From Numida meleagris (taxonomy: Eukaryota; Chordata; Aves; Galliformes; Numididae), in the NCBI RefSeq assembly GCF_002078875.1, contig NC_034409.1, positions 107,556,935 to 107,620,934 on the forward strand: a stretch of 64,000 nucleotides of DNA, in the 5' to 3' direction. How positions within the stretch are numbered: the stretch's first letter is position 1; each line of letters starts with the position of its first letter. The notes beneath the pieces are model-generated. The model was given only the letters and a program-made list of their open reading frames with translations. It searched no databases and was not told the origin of the DNA. A program made the position numbers and the translations under genes. This document shows positions 47,022 to 60,200 of this stretch, one piece after another.

Positions 47022-48179
47022 ACAATAAATGTCAATCTCACTGATATGAATAAACTCTTAACTGAAGAGCCATTGAGACTTGGGGTTATACCAATGGAGA
47101 AATGGGGGCAGCCACTCCTGGATGCTCTGCTTGTGTGTTCAGAAACATTTTTCTTATGCATGAACAAATGCTTCCAGTAATCCTAACAGAAAATGGAAGT
47201 GGGAAAAAACAGTATTAAAAGCAATACACTGCTAGTGCTGTGAGCTTTCCTCAACACAAAGAATCAGGTCACACAGCATGTTGTTCATCAGTGTTAATGG
47301 TTCCTCACAGCTGTGCTTCATTCTAAGGCACCCAGAGGTCAGGACAGCTCAATTTGGAAACAAGCTCTGAAGGATTTTAGCTGCTGATCCCTGGGGGACA
47401 CAGTGGCAGCGCACCACAAGCTTGCAGTGTTAGGCATTAGGCTTGCCCAAACACTTTGCACTGAGGTGCACTCATTCCCAGGCAGAGCTATGCCCACAAG
47501 CAGTGTGCCCAGCACTGGCCAAAGCCATGACACGGCCGCTCAGGGCTTGCGTACCATGTGTGCCATCAGCTGTGGCCTTCACTTGCTCATCCCTTCCTTT
47601 TGCAGGGCATCCCATCTGCCTGCAGCTCTTGGTTTATCCCTTGGCTGCCCCTTCGCCTTCCAGAGACACGTTCTATTCCAGGCTCGACCTAAGGGAAAGA
47701 AATGTGCAGGATGTCCCTGGGTAAGAGAGGTGCTGCTTTGGGGCACCTATCGAGCAACGACTGATTTTAGGAGTTCTTCAGCTCTGGCAGGACTTTGCAG
47801 AACCTGAGTGTTCAGAGGTGCATGGTAACTTCTACAAAAACACTGGAAATGAACAACTGTTGGCCTCCACACGCATTCAAATCTCTAGGCATTTTTCATC
47901 TCTCCACCAGCAGCTATTGACAAATTGTGTCCAGTCTGTTCTTTCCCATTTGTGAGCCCCCACGCTCCACTGAGTCACCCCGGCCTCTTTCACAGCGCAT
48001 GACCAGGTCTAAAGGCAGTGGAGACACCCAGTAAGCCCATAGGGCTTTTCCTTTGCAGGTCAAAACACTTCCTACAAAACATTTTCACAAATAGCAAGGA
48101 AAACTGAAGCAGACTTTGGAGCATGTCAAAATTGACAGAAACTTCTTAATAGCCTGAGTGTAAAGCAACTGTACAGAAT

Positions 48180-48225
48180 TGGGATTTTTTATTTTTTTAC
48201 ATTTTTTTTTTAAAAAGGAGCATTT
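48180..48225. repeat. T-rich low-complexity stretch
   Basis: Alternating runs of T with single A or C; on the minus strand it includes AATAAA. Confidence 0.7.
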
Positions 48226-50782
48226 TTTTGCTTACAGATAGCATATTTACTCTGCAAGAAAAAGCAAGCTTTGTTAAAAAAAATAAGGGCTGCTCTAAAG
48301 CATGCTACTTGACTGCATTTGATCAGGATCCCTTCGTGCTAGGAGAGACAAAAGGTCAGTCTTCAAAGATCTGTTGCTGAAAGGGTTTCAATGAAATCCC
48401 AGCAATGTAAAGAGGAAAATATATTTCAGTTTAAAATGCTAAGGAAATAAAACTCAGTATTGCATCAACTTTTTCCCTTACTTGCATTTTTAAAGACTCC
48501 TTGGCTTATCAGTGTGCAGCAGCTTCTGACTGCATTCATCTCTCATAAAGAAAATCAGTTTTCAAGTGAAGCAGTCCCTAGGAAATGGCAAAAGAGCAGA
48601 CACACGTGGCTTTGTAGTACACCAAGCAATAGACCAGAGGAGTTTGCAGAAGAGAAGAGAACCCAACAAAACAAACACAACATAGACCAAGAGTCATGTC
48701 CCTGCCATGACTTCCTCCTGCTGGGGAGGGATTTGGTTAGCAGGCCAGCCCTACAGAAGGCAGGCATGCCAAGGGGGCTCAGCTGCCGGACAAGATGGGC
48801 GAGCAGCAATGAAAGAGGAATGGGAATGCAGCCAGTGGGATGCACACAGGGGCTGCAGGAGGCCCCAAAAAAGAGCTGCTTGAGACACCAGCACCTGGCT
48901 GAGACATGGAAAGTCATGAGAGGACCACGGGTTCGCACTTGCTGTGGCACCTTCAGTCCCTTCCTCATGCTTCAAGGCTCCAGGCAGGAGCCAAGGCAGG
49001 AAAGCATGCTCAGGAGCATGTATCAGGACCAGCTCTTGCTCCCCACCATGGAAGCTGCCAGGGCTGGATTACCATCATGCCTTCCCCCAATGCAGCACCC
49101 TTTTTTTCCCAAAGGCTGCAAGTGGGACCATGTCCTCAACCCAGCAGCACCATGCGCCATGTTGCAGGTGGGATGCAGCTCCCAAATACTGCCTTGGCTG
49201 TGAGCTGCCTGGCATCTCCTCTGCCCTCTGGGTTTCCTGGCAGCTCCCTGCTGCAGGGTGAATATAAATGCACTAGAAATGCAGCAACACTTCCGCTCAG
49301 GGGTGGCACTCTGGGCATTTGACCAAAGAACTTACTGTTCATCACAACCTATGAGGCAGAGCTTAGGATATGAGTCACACAATCCCCCCAGAAACAAACC
49401 ATCACAGTACAGAAGCTATTTCAGCCTCCAAGTCATAATTCATACCCATAATATAAGGCTCTTCAGATGGCAATTTCTCATCCTTTCTTGAAAAGAACAA
49501 TGTGCATTGTCAGAGTTGCATCAGTGCATTTAAGTACTCCAAATACAGCGAAAGCACTTCACACATGCAGCTGTCCTTTGCAAGACTCAAATTACAGTAT
49601 ATCTTAGGTCTAGCTCCTAGTCCATGTCAGATATCCCTGTGGACACTGCACTGCATCCTTATTTCACTAACTGTGTGTGTAGTAGTAACTACTTCACCTT
49701 CCATTATCAGCAAGGCAGCTCCTGACAGAATTGAGACCTTTAATCAGGATGGCCAACATCGCTCTTGACACTTTGCAATATTTATCCAAATAGACTACTT
49801 CCAAGGCAACAGGTCCTCTACTAAAAGGAATCACTGAAAGAAATCAGACCCTGAAAGTGAACCATTGGCTCTGTACCAATGAGCACAATGCTTCATCCTT
49901 ATAAATGCACTTTTCAAATGAAGCTAATATGAAAATCCATGTGAAATCATGCAGCATAAGAAAGACTTGGCCTCTGGGACCCAGAATAAGGACAACACTG
50001 CAATTCTGAGCGGACGTAAGCTCAAGTTCTGCTTCATGGCAGAATGGCTGATACTCTCAAAACAAGCCACATCTCAGCTATACCTTCAACATTAATATAC
50101 CTAAACTTCGAGGGCAAAATTCATTAGCATCTGCATACTCAGGAGATCACAGAAATATAGAGACCAAGGAGAACAAATTATGACTCAAAGGCTAATTCTG
50201 AGTATCTTTAATGAACTGTACAGTTTTCAACACCTGGATTCTACAGTCGCAGCTGAAGTATACTATATTTCATACAGCCAAGATGCCGTCTGTTAGATGA
50301 ACACGTATCTTCTGCCCTGTGATGAGGCAGCAATTGACCCCAGAAGGCTCTCACTGCTAACTTTTCAAAAAGATGTGTTTCTTGGCTAATCTAACATTAA
50401 AGAGTTCTTGTTGAGTGAAGCAGAACATGCTCCCAAGCACTGCTCACAGGCCTTTCAAATCATCTTCACAGACACACTATGATCATACTGCAATAGAACG
50501 ATCTTCCAATAGCATAAAGTTGACTGACACTTTTCACTTTTGCTTTTCAGTGTATAAAACCTATTTCTGCACTCCTTCCTCCAAAGAGAAGCATTAAATT
50601 GAAGCCAGGCAGAAGTCTTACCATATTAAAAGGAAGATAAAGGGTAAAAACAGATGGTTTAGCCTCAGCTAAAACCTTTCACAGACAGCAAGAATTCTGC
50701 AATATTCCCTTTCCCGTAGCCAGTTACGCTGTGTTTGTTACATTAACTAACAGAATTTTTAAAAAAAGAAAAAAAAGTCAAT

Positions 50783-50788
50783 TTTAAT
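50783..50788 (-). terminator. Candidate polyadenylation signal of WDR4
   Basis: ATTAAA on the minus strand, about 325 nt after the WDR4 stop. A weaker candidate of the same type is at 50207-50212 and a canonical AATAAA at 48188-48193. The choice is uncertain. Confidence 0.3.
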
Positions 50789-51112
50789 CAGTGCACTTTC
50801 ACCTGAAGATGCAAGCCTGAACACAGTAGGCAGAAGGAAAATCCTGTTTCAAGGAAAATAACCAGTAATCATACGTCATGCATCAGAGATTCCCTAGAAC
50901 TGAACTGCTGACATTTTTATGCTCTTAGAAGCTTAGACATACAGTATATAAGATACCTGCTGCAAGCGGGATATTGCCACAGTGGGCTGCCTGAAAACCA
51001 GAATCTGAGTTTAAACAAATCTTCTTCCATTAACCTTTGTCCTTTTAAAAACAGTCTACAGCCCAATCAGTTCCTTTCAGCAAGGCAAAAGTTAGAAGCC
51101 AACAACAGACTG

Positions 51113-51291
51113 TCATAGTGATGATTCTTCTGTTTTGATCTTTTTGGTTTGTCCATTAGCATCATGTTGCAGATCCTGCCTTTTCTTTTTCTGCTTCTGT
51201 ATCCTTTCCTCTTTCCTCTGTAGGTAGACGGCCATGTTATCAAATGAAGCCTTGTAGAGAGTGCTGTAGTGGCTCTCTGCACCAACAAACC
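51113..51291 (-). CDS. WDR4: WDR4 last coding exon and stop
   Basis: 179 nt of coding sequence: two bases complete Gly, then [38 protein letters not shown], and a tail ending [10 protein letters not shown] before TGA (51113-51115 on the plus strand reads tca). The acceptor is gcccacttgcag. The strongly basic tail resembles the Lys/Arg-rich C-terminus of mammalian WDR4, though it is shorter and lacks the Pro-rich stretch. Confidence 0.94.
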
Positions 51292-54200
51292 CTGCAAGTG
51301 GGCAAAACCAGGACACAAGACGTGTTAATTCCCTTAGTACTCTCACCAGTTATTTCCTGTACTGGAATTTTAGACAATGGAATTTCAACTCATTTACTAC
51401 AGTCCTATTCACTTAATTAAATATCAGCATTAGCACTATTTGTGTGACTAAGTATCATCTGTTCTGCATTCACAGGGCCAAGTGCAACCAAGCTAAAAAA
51501 AATAATACACAGGCAGCCACCTGGCTCTCAAGCAAAGAGAGCACGCAACTCTCTTTATGTGCTGGACACTTGCAGAACTTCAAGGCTCTCATTTTTAAAT
51601 TACCACTGTAGAAACCTATTATTTGACAGCCCACTGGCATTCTTCCCCAGTGCTTAAACACTGCAAAGGGCATGAATTACTACGTAACTGTCCTTAGCTG
51701 ACTTGTTTCCTAGAGCTTCTTAGATTAAGCCCAAAGATGCAGACATCAAACAGTCATTTCTTCCAGTATGTATGCATTTTTAAGCATTCACTCCCAGTGA
51801 TTTTGCTACAGTTCTGTGAATCCAGTGTAATAGTCATCATAGTACCTCTAGGACTTTACGTTTAGAGGAGTTAAAACAGGCAACTACCATAAAAAAATCT
51901 CAGAGTATTTCTGCAGAGAATTCAGCATGACACCAGCTGATTAGGTTCACATTTCTGAAAACTGCTAGAGGATCTATCTGACGCAGCTATTTATCACTAG
52001 CTCCCCTCTGTACCCTTACCTTTCTTCACTTCCAGAAAATCTTTATCACTAGCATGAAAATCCAGTGTTTGCTAGGGTTTGGTCCTGAAGCAAGTGTGCT
52101 TCTCCACAGTAATGTGCATATACATACTTCTGCTTTTTGGGTACACAAACGTATCAACTTTGCTTCTCCACTACTTGGCAAAGTCATGGTTTTACTTTCG
52201 AGGGTCTTGCACTCACATAGTAACCAACTGAGCGGCCTTTGGCCCTGGGACAAATTGCACGCTGTCATTTTGAATACCCATTCTGCACACTATTTGGTCA
52301 GTCTGCACTAAATCTTGCTCAACCTTCTTTCTGGGATCAATTCTAACATAGTTTCAAACAGTTCAACATCTGCTTCAATACTGACCTACACGTCTTAAAG
52401 CCTAAAGAATCAGCAAACAGCTGAAAGAAGCTTCTAAAAGGCAAAAAGGAGGTTATGCAGACATTGGGAAGACTGGTTTAAGCAATATAATGATCACCTT
52501 TTTCAAGAGAAGTAGCTGACTTTTCAAGCACTAATTATGGACTGGAGTAAATGCTTATCAAGTGAGCCTCCCCTTACTAATTAACAATAATAGATCCTGT
52601 CATCTGAGCAGTCCTCCTCTCCCAGCTGCAGATGCAGCAGGCTATCATGTATCACAGTAATTTGCTACACTGGAAAATTATGCTCAGAATCTCTTCCCCT
52701 GCATGCTCTTATTACTTCTCTACTGTTCATTTTCACTCAGCCCTCGTACTTTTAATAATCTGCCTGGCTGCAACTATCAAGTCTGCAACATCTACATGCA
52801 AACATCCCCCCTTCCAAAAGGGCACAAGACTTCCTTTGAGATTTTGAAGGTCGAGCACAACCACCTTAATGGCAGCCACTCTCTACTATCTTACTATCTC
52901 CACCATACTTTCACATCAAGGTAAGAGACAAGAGAACAAACTACCAAGTTCAGTATCAGAGCAGTAAGAGAGATTGTAGCAGCTCCGTGACAGAGTGTTT
53001 ATATACAGCTATATGCTAAGGTATCTGTGTAAAACAGTTTTAATGCTATAAATTCCTACATTATTTTTAAGAACAGTAACTTGAATGCTGTTCATTATCA
53101 ACACTAATTTCCATACCAGATAGAAAGATGATGCTGAAAAGAGGAAGCTGAGAGACTAAGCAACTTCAGAGAACTGACCTGAACTCTGATTTTGCTTAAA
53201 ACTTTAGCTCTAACATTGCAGTTCCTAGGCCAAATTTCTCACCTTCAAACGCTGTCCAGTTGTCAAGAAGATATTTAGACATCTTCTGCAATCCTTCATC
53301 ATCAGTTACAGACTGGGAAAAGGAAGAACACAGCATGACATTTTGTGCATCATAAACAAGGAATCTGGTGTTTGACAGCAAACTGAAAAATGCAACAGCT
53401 CACAGATGAACATAGTGAAAGGACAGTGAGTATTTTTAAACTAAACAAGTGCATCACCCAGAGAGCGTGAGCAGTGCTTTAAAGTACTGTGTGCCATGGC
53501 TGACAAACATTCTCCTTGATCCTCCTGCACCAGATGTTAGCTTTACCAGAGAAGAGACTGATAACAAGCTCCCAGTGGCTTTGCATTATACAGAAGTAAG
53601 AGAAGTAGAATGAGTGGTATCTAAGACTCTACTCAGTCTCAAGACTGAAAAAGAGAAGCATATCGGTTAGTTTTCATGGAACACAGTACACGCCAGTTTT
53701 ATTACGAGGTCAAGACAAAACATCCACGATGTCAGCGTAACATCAGTATCTACCTTCCACTGTCCATCACATGGTCTGTACAACTGAAGAGGGGCCTCAT
53801 TGTCTTCCTGTAGAATCCAGATTTCTCCTGTTTCCTCAAATGCAATGTCCCAACATTTGTGCTTCAAAGAGATTTGCTCTCTGTAAACTAGCTGCTGGGC
53901 AACGGCATCAAGCTGAAAGATGTAGACTGTGGGAATACTTTTGAGAGGAAAAACTTAATTACCATTATTACCAAATCCACCTACTGCCATCATTTCTCAG
54001 CAAACGACAAACACCCACTCTAATTCCAAACAAAGCCAAAGCAAATCATTAGGAATTGCAAAAAATACCCTAGCACTTCAGATGCTGTTTGCTTATGAGG
54101 TCTGAGGCAGAAGCTGCAGATACCTAATACATCAAATGGTCTTTCAAATGTTGTATGAAAGAAAAAGTAGTCACGCTGCCAGTCCTTTAAAAGAAAAGGT

Positions 54201-57200
54201 AGCAAAGGAAATTTAGTAAGGATTATTAAGGATTTACATGGGGAGTGTTTTATCATAGTACATCCTAAAGGACTTCAAATGAAAGAGTACATAACTGAGC
54301 ACCAGTAAAAATAAAAAAGGAAAATAATTACATGCCAGAGAAAAGAAGAGGGAATGAGAGGGAGAGGAAACCATGAAATGGCTGAAGAACAGGTTTGCAG
54401 CACTGCACTGGAAAGGAACTCATCTCCACCTTTCCTGATAGCACTCATCCCTTCAGGTACAGTGCTCCCTAACCGCCCGTGGGCATCCTTGCTCCCCCTG
54501 GGCTGGCCTACAAGGTCTACACAGCAACACTACTTAGAAATGCTGGGCTGTGGAGCTGGAAATGAAAACTTGACAAAGAGCACGGCATGGCCCCTAGGTT
54601 AACTAGCACAGGCACTCTGGCTGCCCACACAGAAAGCCTGGCAGTACATGCGATGGGGAGAAGCTAAGGCTTCTCCCTCTGGCAAAGACCAAGTTCACCA
54701 AGGGGACAGACTGCTGATTTACTGTACGTACAGCTTTGGCAATCTCTCCCTTTCCTGCTGGCACTCTTTTGTCAGCAAGAACAGTTTTCCTGGCAGACTT
54801 AAGGTGCTGCAGAAAGAGAGGGGAAGACTGTTTGTCCACCTCTGCAAGGTATTCCCCTGCCGGTTGGATTGCAAGGTTCCTTCAGCTCCTGAGTGCTCTT
54901 TCCTTACACAAACATATGTATTTGAACTCAAAAGTCAACACACCCTCTCGACAGTTTTAAACTGAAGTAACACTGTGATTTTGAATAGTATGGAAAAATT
55001 CATTGACAAGAGCAGAACACAGTATGAGAAATTTGGGTACTCGGGGTACCACAGCACCCTGAACAAAACACAAAGGTCAGGCACAGCAATGTATTGAAAC
55101 ATCCTGAGTGCCAGGCAGTGCCCTCATGCCCTAGCCTTGCATCCTCCCATGAGGGAAATGCATCGCAAGTTCTGCAAAACCCACCTAGGTCAGGTAGCCT
55201 TCGCACTCACCTCTGCATTCAAACCATGTACAAGGTTTCAAACCCAAGGAAGGGGGGCATCCCTGTGACACTCAGATCAACAGTACCAGGCACTTCAGTT
55301 TGGGGAAACGTTAGCAGCTGTTCTCTCCTTTACAGGGGCTATGGTGACTTTAGCCATTATTCCATTTATTCTTACCAGTCACATAGTATGGCAACATAAC
55401 TTCCTTGACAGCAGTAGGCTATTCTTGAGACAATGTATTTCTATGAGGAAAAGAAAAAGAAAGATCCTTGTAAATTAAGACCATTTTATAGGCAGAAAAT
55501 TCACATTCAACTTCATGTCTTACCCTTTAAATTCAGCAGATGTCTTAATTTACAGCAAGCTAAGCAACACAATTAAACCACAGTCAAATATATTTTGCAC
55601 CAGTGTTTGCTGTTTTATGAAGCTTTCCACACTTCTCCCCTTGCAGCCATCTCAACAGAGATAAAATATAATGGTTTTACTGAACTACTCTCAATAAACT
55701 ATGAGATAAGACAATGAAGGAAAGTAAACCACCCTTAAAAATTCTCTCCTGTAATGCTAAGCTGCTATTACTTTTGTTATAAAAAGAAGATAGTGATGCA
55801 GCCAGTATCCTTGCTGAGTTGCCCCCATTTTCAACCTGCATGTGGGTGATGCCACACTGCCCAACACGAAACATGCTCTAAAGAACAAGACAAGTCTATA
55901 TCAGGCCATTTTCCTAGTTTTAAAGAAGAAAAACTATCTATACCATATTTAGAAGTTATATAGTTTTATCTGAGAATCCGGGAGAAAATCAGAGCAACAT
56001 CTTTGCAAGATAAACCATACCATTTGAAATATATAACAACTGATTTGAGGCTCCCTGAGTGGGAACTAAAAACTTGAGATGAGCACAAAATCTGCAAGAA
56101 GATGCCCTAAGGTGCTTTTTCAAAAGTATCTATCATATAACATGAAAGATGAGACTGCAAAAGCAAAAAGGCTGGTTCTCAAGGATATTTTTAAGTTGCG
56201 ATAACATTTCTGATTAATAAAGCTTTCTTACTAGAGTCGCAGTCAGTTACTCCCTTTAGGGCAGGGAAAATGTATCTTCTTGTCACTTTGCTGGCAGAAT
56301 TCAGATGTGTCCTCAAATTCCCCCCTCTTTTTATTCCCACTCATCCCTCACCTCTTTCCCTAACACAACACCACTCGCAAGACAGAGCCTCTAGTTCACT
56401 GACTTAATCTGAATGTCACCCTTTGAGTTAGCAGTTGTTGTACAGGCATTGTCAGGGAACCTGCTCCAGAGTTCTGCAGTCAACCGAGGAAAGCAAAACA
56501 AGCTCTACAGCCTCCAAGCATTCTAGTCAGCAAGTTTAATACAAGAAGCTAATTCTTTTCTGAACAGTAATGACAACTACTAGAAGATGAACTAACCGCA
56601 GGAAGGAAAGTTAATTAATAGTATAATTATAGCTGAAAGTCAGGGTTATACAGTGCATCTCCAGCACAAGAGACAAAAAAAATCTCTTGTGCGATGCAAT
56701 CCCTTAGGGGAGGTGGGAGAAAGAAAGAACAGCATGCACCACTAGCAGCACGTACTTCTCACTTTTCTCACTCATTTGGTTGGACAGAAGAGGAACACTT
56801 TCTAAAATCCTTTATCAAAAGGATGGTATGTTTCAGAGCTCTTGTAAACAGATGGCACTCACCTCTTGCTCCACTGCAGAAATACAAAGTTGTTATTTTG
56901 TATTTAATAGGGGGACCCAGGACCCCTGTATAACACAGATACAACTTAAGTTTGCTGTTTCAAATACTCAGTAGGATGAAGATGAGGGGGTAGCTACACT
57001 GAACATTTTACATGTAGTTATTGCAGTAAGGAATCACTTACACCATAACTTCAGAGTAGAACTGACAACTCCTTCGTAAACCACCAGTGGGTTTTCTAGA
57101 CATTCAAGGAAATAAGCCAAGATGATATTTATTGCTAATAACAAAGCTGCTCTCTGTCTCATGCCAGCTTTCACAGTAAGTGCAGTGATGGAAGCACCCA

Positions 57201-60200
57201 CCTACACAGTCCATGCTTTGTCAGGGGGACAAAGGGTTCTGTGAACATTACACACGCAGAAGCTCTCTCCCACTCTGCACTGGGTGGGAGGAGGAGAATT
57301 CTGATTTAAACCAAATGCTACTCACAGCTGGACAAAGACATGAAAACGCATCTTCTTAGCAAGCTCCTTCCTGTTGATGTTTCTTTAATGGGGAAGTTAA
57401 CAATTAGTGAATTGAATGCAAAGCCCAGAATAGTAACTTGTTCAAGGACAAGCCTATGAAATCAGTTAACTTAGAGAATAGCTGCATGAACAGCCTGTGA
57501 TAAACAGATGTTCACTTGATACTCTCTTCACTTACTCAGCACTTGTGTGCCAGTGTTATCAGCCTGCCAACACCTTAAAATTAACTTCTGATGTCGTCTG
57601 TGAGAAGGGGTAACCCTGCGAAAACTTAATGTTCTGGAGCACCGGGGTGGAGTTGTGCAATTCATGTTCTGGACTTTAAACAAGCTTCTGTTGTCAAGAG
57701 GATCAGATGAGGTGAAAGCCCTAAATCAGGAGAATATTTATATAGCACTATGGAATTAGAGATTACTTTCAATCTAGTGGGCAAACTGAACTAGGAATCC
57801 GCAACCTATCAACTGAAACCAGCACTACGCTGCTCAAAAACACTCCTACATACCCAGAACAGACAAATTCATCATCTGCCAAGGAAAATAAGCCCACATC
57901 TCTGCACTCATGTGACCCACCACTACTTGTGATTCCATTATCACCCTGCTTCCAATTGTATTTTGAGCTTCAACTAATTCATAGTGGGTATCAGTGGTAA
58001 AAATGAAATGCAACGTGAAGGAAAGGACAAACGATTATGACCCCACCTAATCTTCGGTTGCCAGACTCATTAGCAGATTGAGTGCCACCTATAAAGCACT
58101 GACACAAGAGTCTGTTACCTTAAATTCCAACTATAAATGTCACACTCGGTTTGAAGACGATCTTTGCCCTTTATTACAGCTGGATGCACAGCATGACTAA
58201 ATACCATTGCTGGACATCTATTTCTCTGGCATTTCTAGCCCTACAGTGCCACAGAAACACTCCTTTGGTCCGGCTGGCCATCAAGACAGAAGCAATCTCT
58301 TAAGAAAAATTACATTTTGGACAATCTTGCCAGGTTACTTGCCAGGTTACCTACAGGTTCCTGCAGGTTGCCAGCTATTTTATACAATGCATTCATTAAT
58401 GGTCACCACACAGGCTTATAACAGTAGAGTTAGTCTGCCAGAAGTATATATTGAAATTTGTGTAGCAACACAACATGCAGGTGGCAACCCGTAGCACTGA
58501 GGCTTAAAAGTCATGTGTCTGCCTGTAATCACCCGGGTACTGCCTCTTCCAAGCACAAACAAACTCTGGAATCCAAGTGAGTCTTCTGCATGTGGTGCTA
58601 ATTTAGTTGCTGGAGACAGATTTTAAAATGCCTGTAAGAATTGGTCGTGAGCAGAATTTCAGTGATTCAGGGAACAGGTCAGCCCAAGGCTTCTAAGATG
58701 ACAATCAGAAGACACACAGCATATGCCAACGAACTGCAAAGCTCTGCAGGAATACAGTTTACTAACTGATGTGCTATATATATTAATCCACAATTTGTGT
58801 GCAAACAAACATAGTTTAGTGATGGGATTCAGGAGGTCAGGCTGATGGTTGGAAAAGTCCAATCTAAATAGTTCTATGAATCTAAGTACTGCTAATTTAT
58901 ATGCCAGCCAAATGATAAGCCAGTCTAAGCAACAAGTCACACAGAAGCAATAACATGAATCCATTCACAGCAAGTTGTTCACTAGTTTTCAATGACCCAA
59001 TAAATCTAGCAGGCAAAGTACTGTAAAACAAAGCCATTCTTACCCCAAATAAACATCTTTCAACATTACCAAAGACATAGATTCAACGGTTACCAGTGTT
59101 GTTTCAACAATGCACTCTCTTTGGCTACTTTTGACCACAAGTGTAAAACACCCAAACTACACAAGGATATCAACTAGGTGGACTTGTGATCTAATTTATT
59201 GTACCCATTTTTCTCTTGTGGAAAAAAAAAAAAAAAAGGTTAGTAGTAACTTCAAAAATCCAGATTTCAAGCACTAGACTCAAGCTGAAACGAATTAAAA
59301 GACCTTGTGCATATGGACAGAAGTTGCTTAAGCTTTCAAGTACTTTCAAGTTCAAGAGCAGGTTACATTGCTCAGATAGTTACTATGAACTCCTGCTAAA
59401 CGGATATCAAGGGCAAAAACAGGCTTTCCAGTATCTAAGGTTTGAATGTTGTGATGTAAGTGGGCTGCCCTCAGGGCTTCATTACAGATAGAAATGAAAG
59501 TTGCATGTTATTATTCCTAAAAACCAAACAGACAAAAACCCCGAACACCTACTGATGTCTTCTGCACAGAAAAAAATCTTGAGCTGTCAGGTCTGTCTCT
59601 AGGAGTATGGTCCCTCCATGTGCTGTGCTCCCAGTTTGTTATTGGGAATCTCACTAACAAGATCAGACCAGACCCCCACTAGCACCCTGAGCATGCACAT
59701 ATCATACTACTCACGTACAGACTGCAGTATAAGCATTGTTTCTGGGGTATTTAGTTTTAACATGCAACTCATACATTTTCATTTTGGACACTGCCCAGTT
59801 TCAGGACAATCCAAAAAAAAAAAAAAAAAATCAGTTTGATTCCACAGGGCAATACTATTTCAGGTAACTGATTCCAAATGTTACAAAGCTTCTTTTTGCT
59901 CCAAGAAAATTTAAAGTGTTGTTCAAGTTGCAATTTAAGTGTGTTACAAATGGGCTAATTTTTTTAGATTTTTCCAGTCTTACAGGATACTTTCTAGCTA
60001 ATAGACTAAGGTATCAGTGTTTCCTGAAAAAAAATAGTAAGTGAAGGCTTATTTTGGTTTGCAGAACATATATTTTGCAATAATTAAGAACAGCTACTTC
60101 TAGTCATTGCTTAGCATTTTTAGAAATTCATGTAATTCATGTAAGACAAAAATGGATTTCAGGGACTTTCTTCCTTCCCCTAAGTTCCAAGGCATTTAAC

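Larger units (their letters stand above)
36727..50782. other. Intergenic region between convergent PDE9A and WDR4
   Basis: About 14 kb without a recognisable gene. It holds eight listed CR1 copies, a GTT-rich simple repeat and a short CA run. Open frames at 43819-44181 (120 codons) and 48460-49203 (247 codons) have no detectable domain, and neither has exon support that I can see. Human synteny also places no protein-coding gene between the two. Confidence 0.6.

Noticed and set aside
48460..49203. 247-codon open frame on the plus strand, the longest in the window
   Set aside because: No recognisable domain and no splice or promoter context; low-complexity and repeat-like residue mixture. Length alone is compatible with chance in a 64-kb window.
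54020..54256. Minus-strand open frame with a donor-like end, considered as a WDR4 exon
   Set aside because: The residues do not match WDR4, and the exons at 55376 and 53754 already join in frame.
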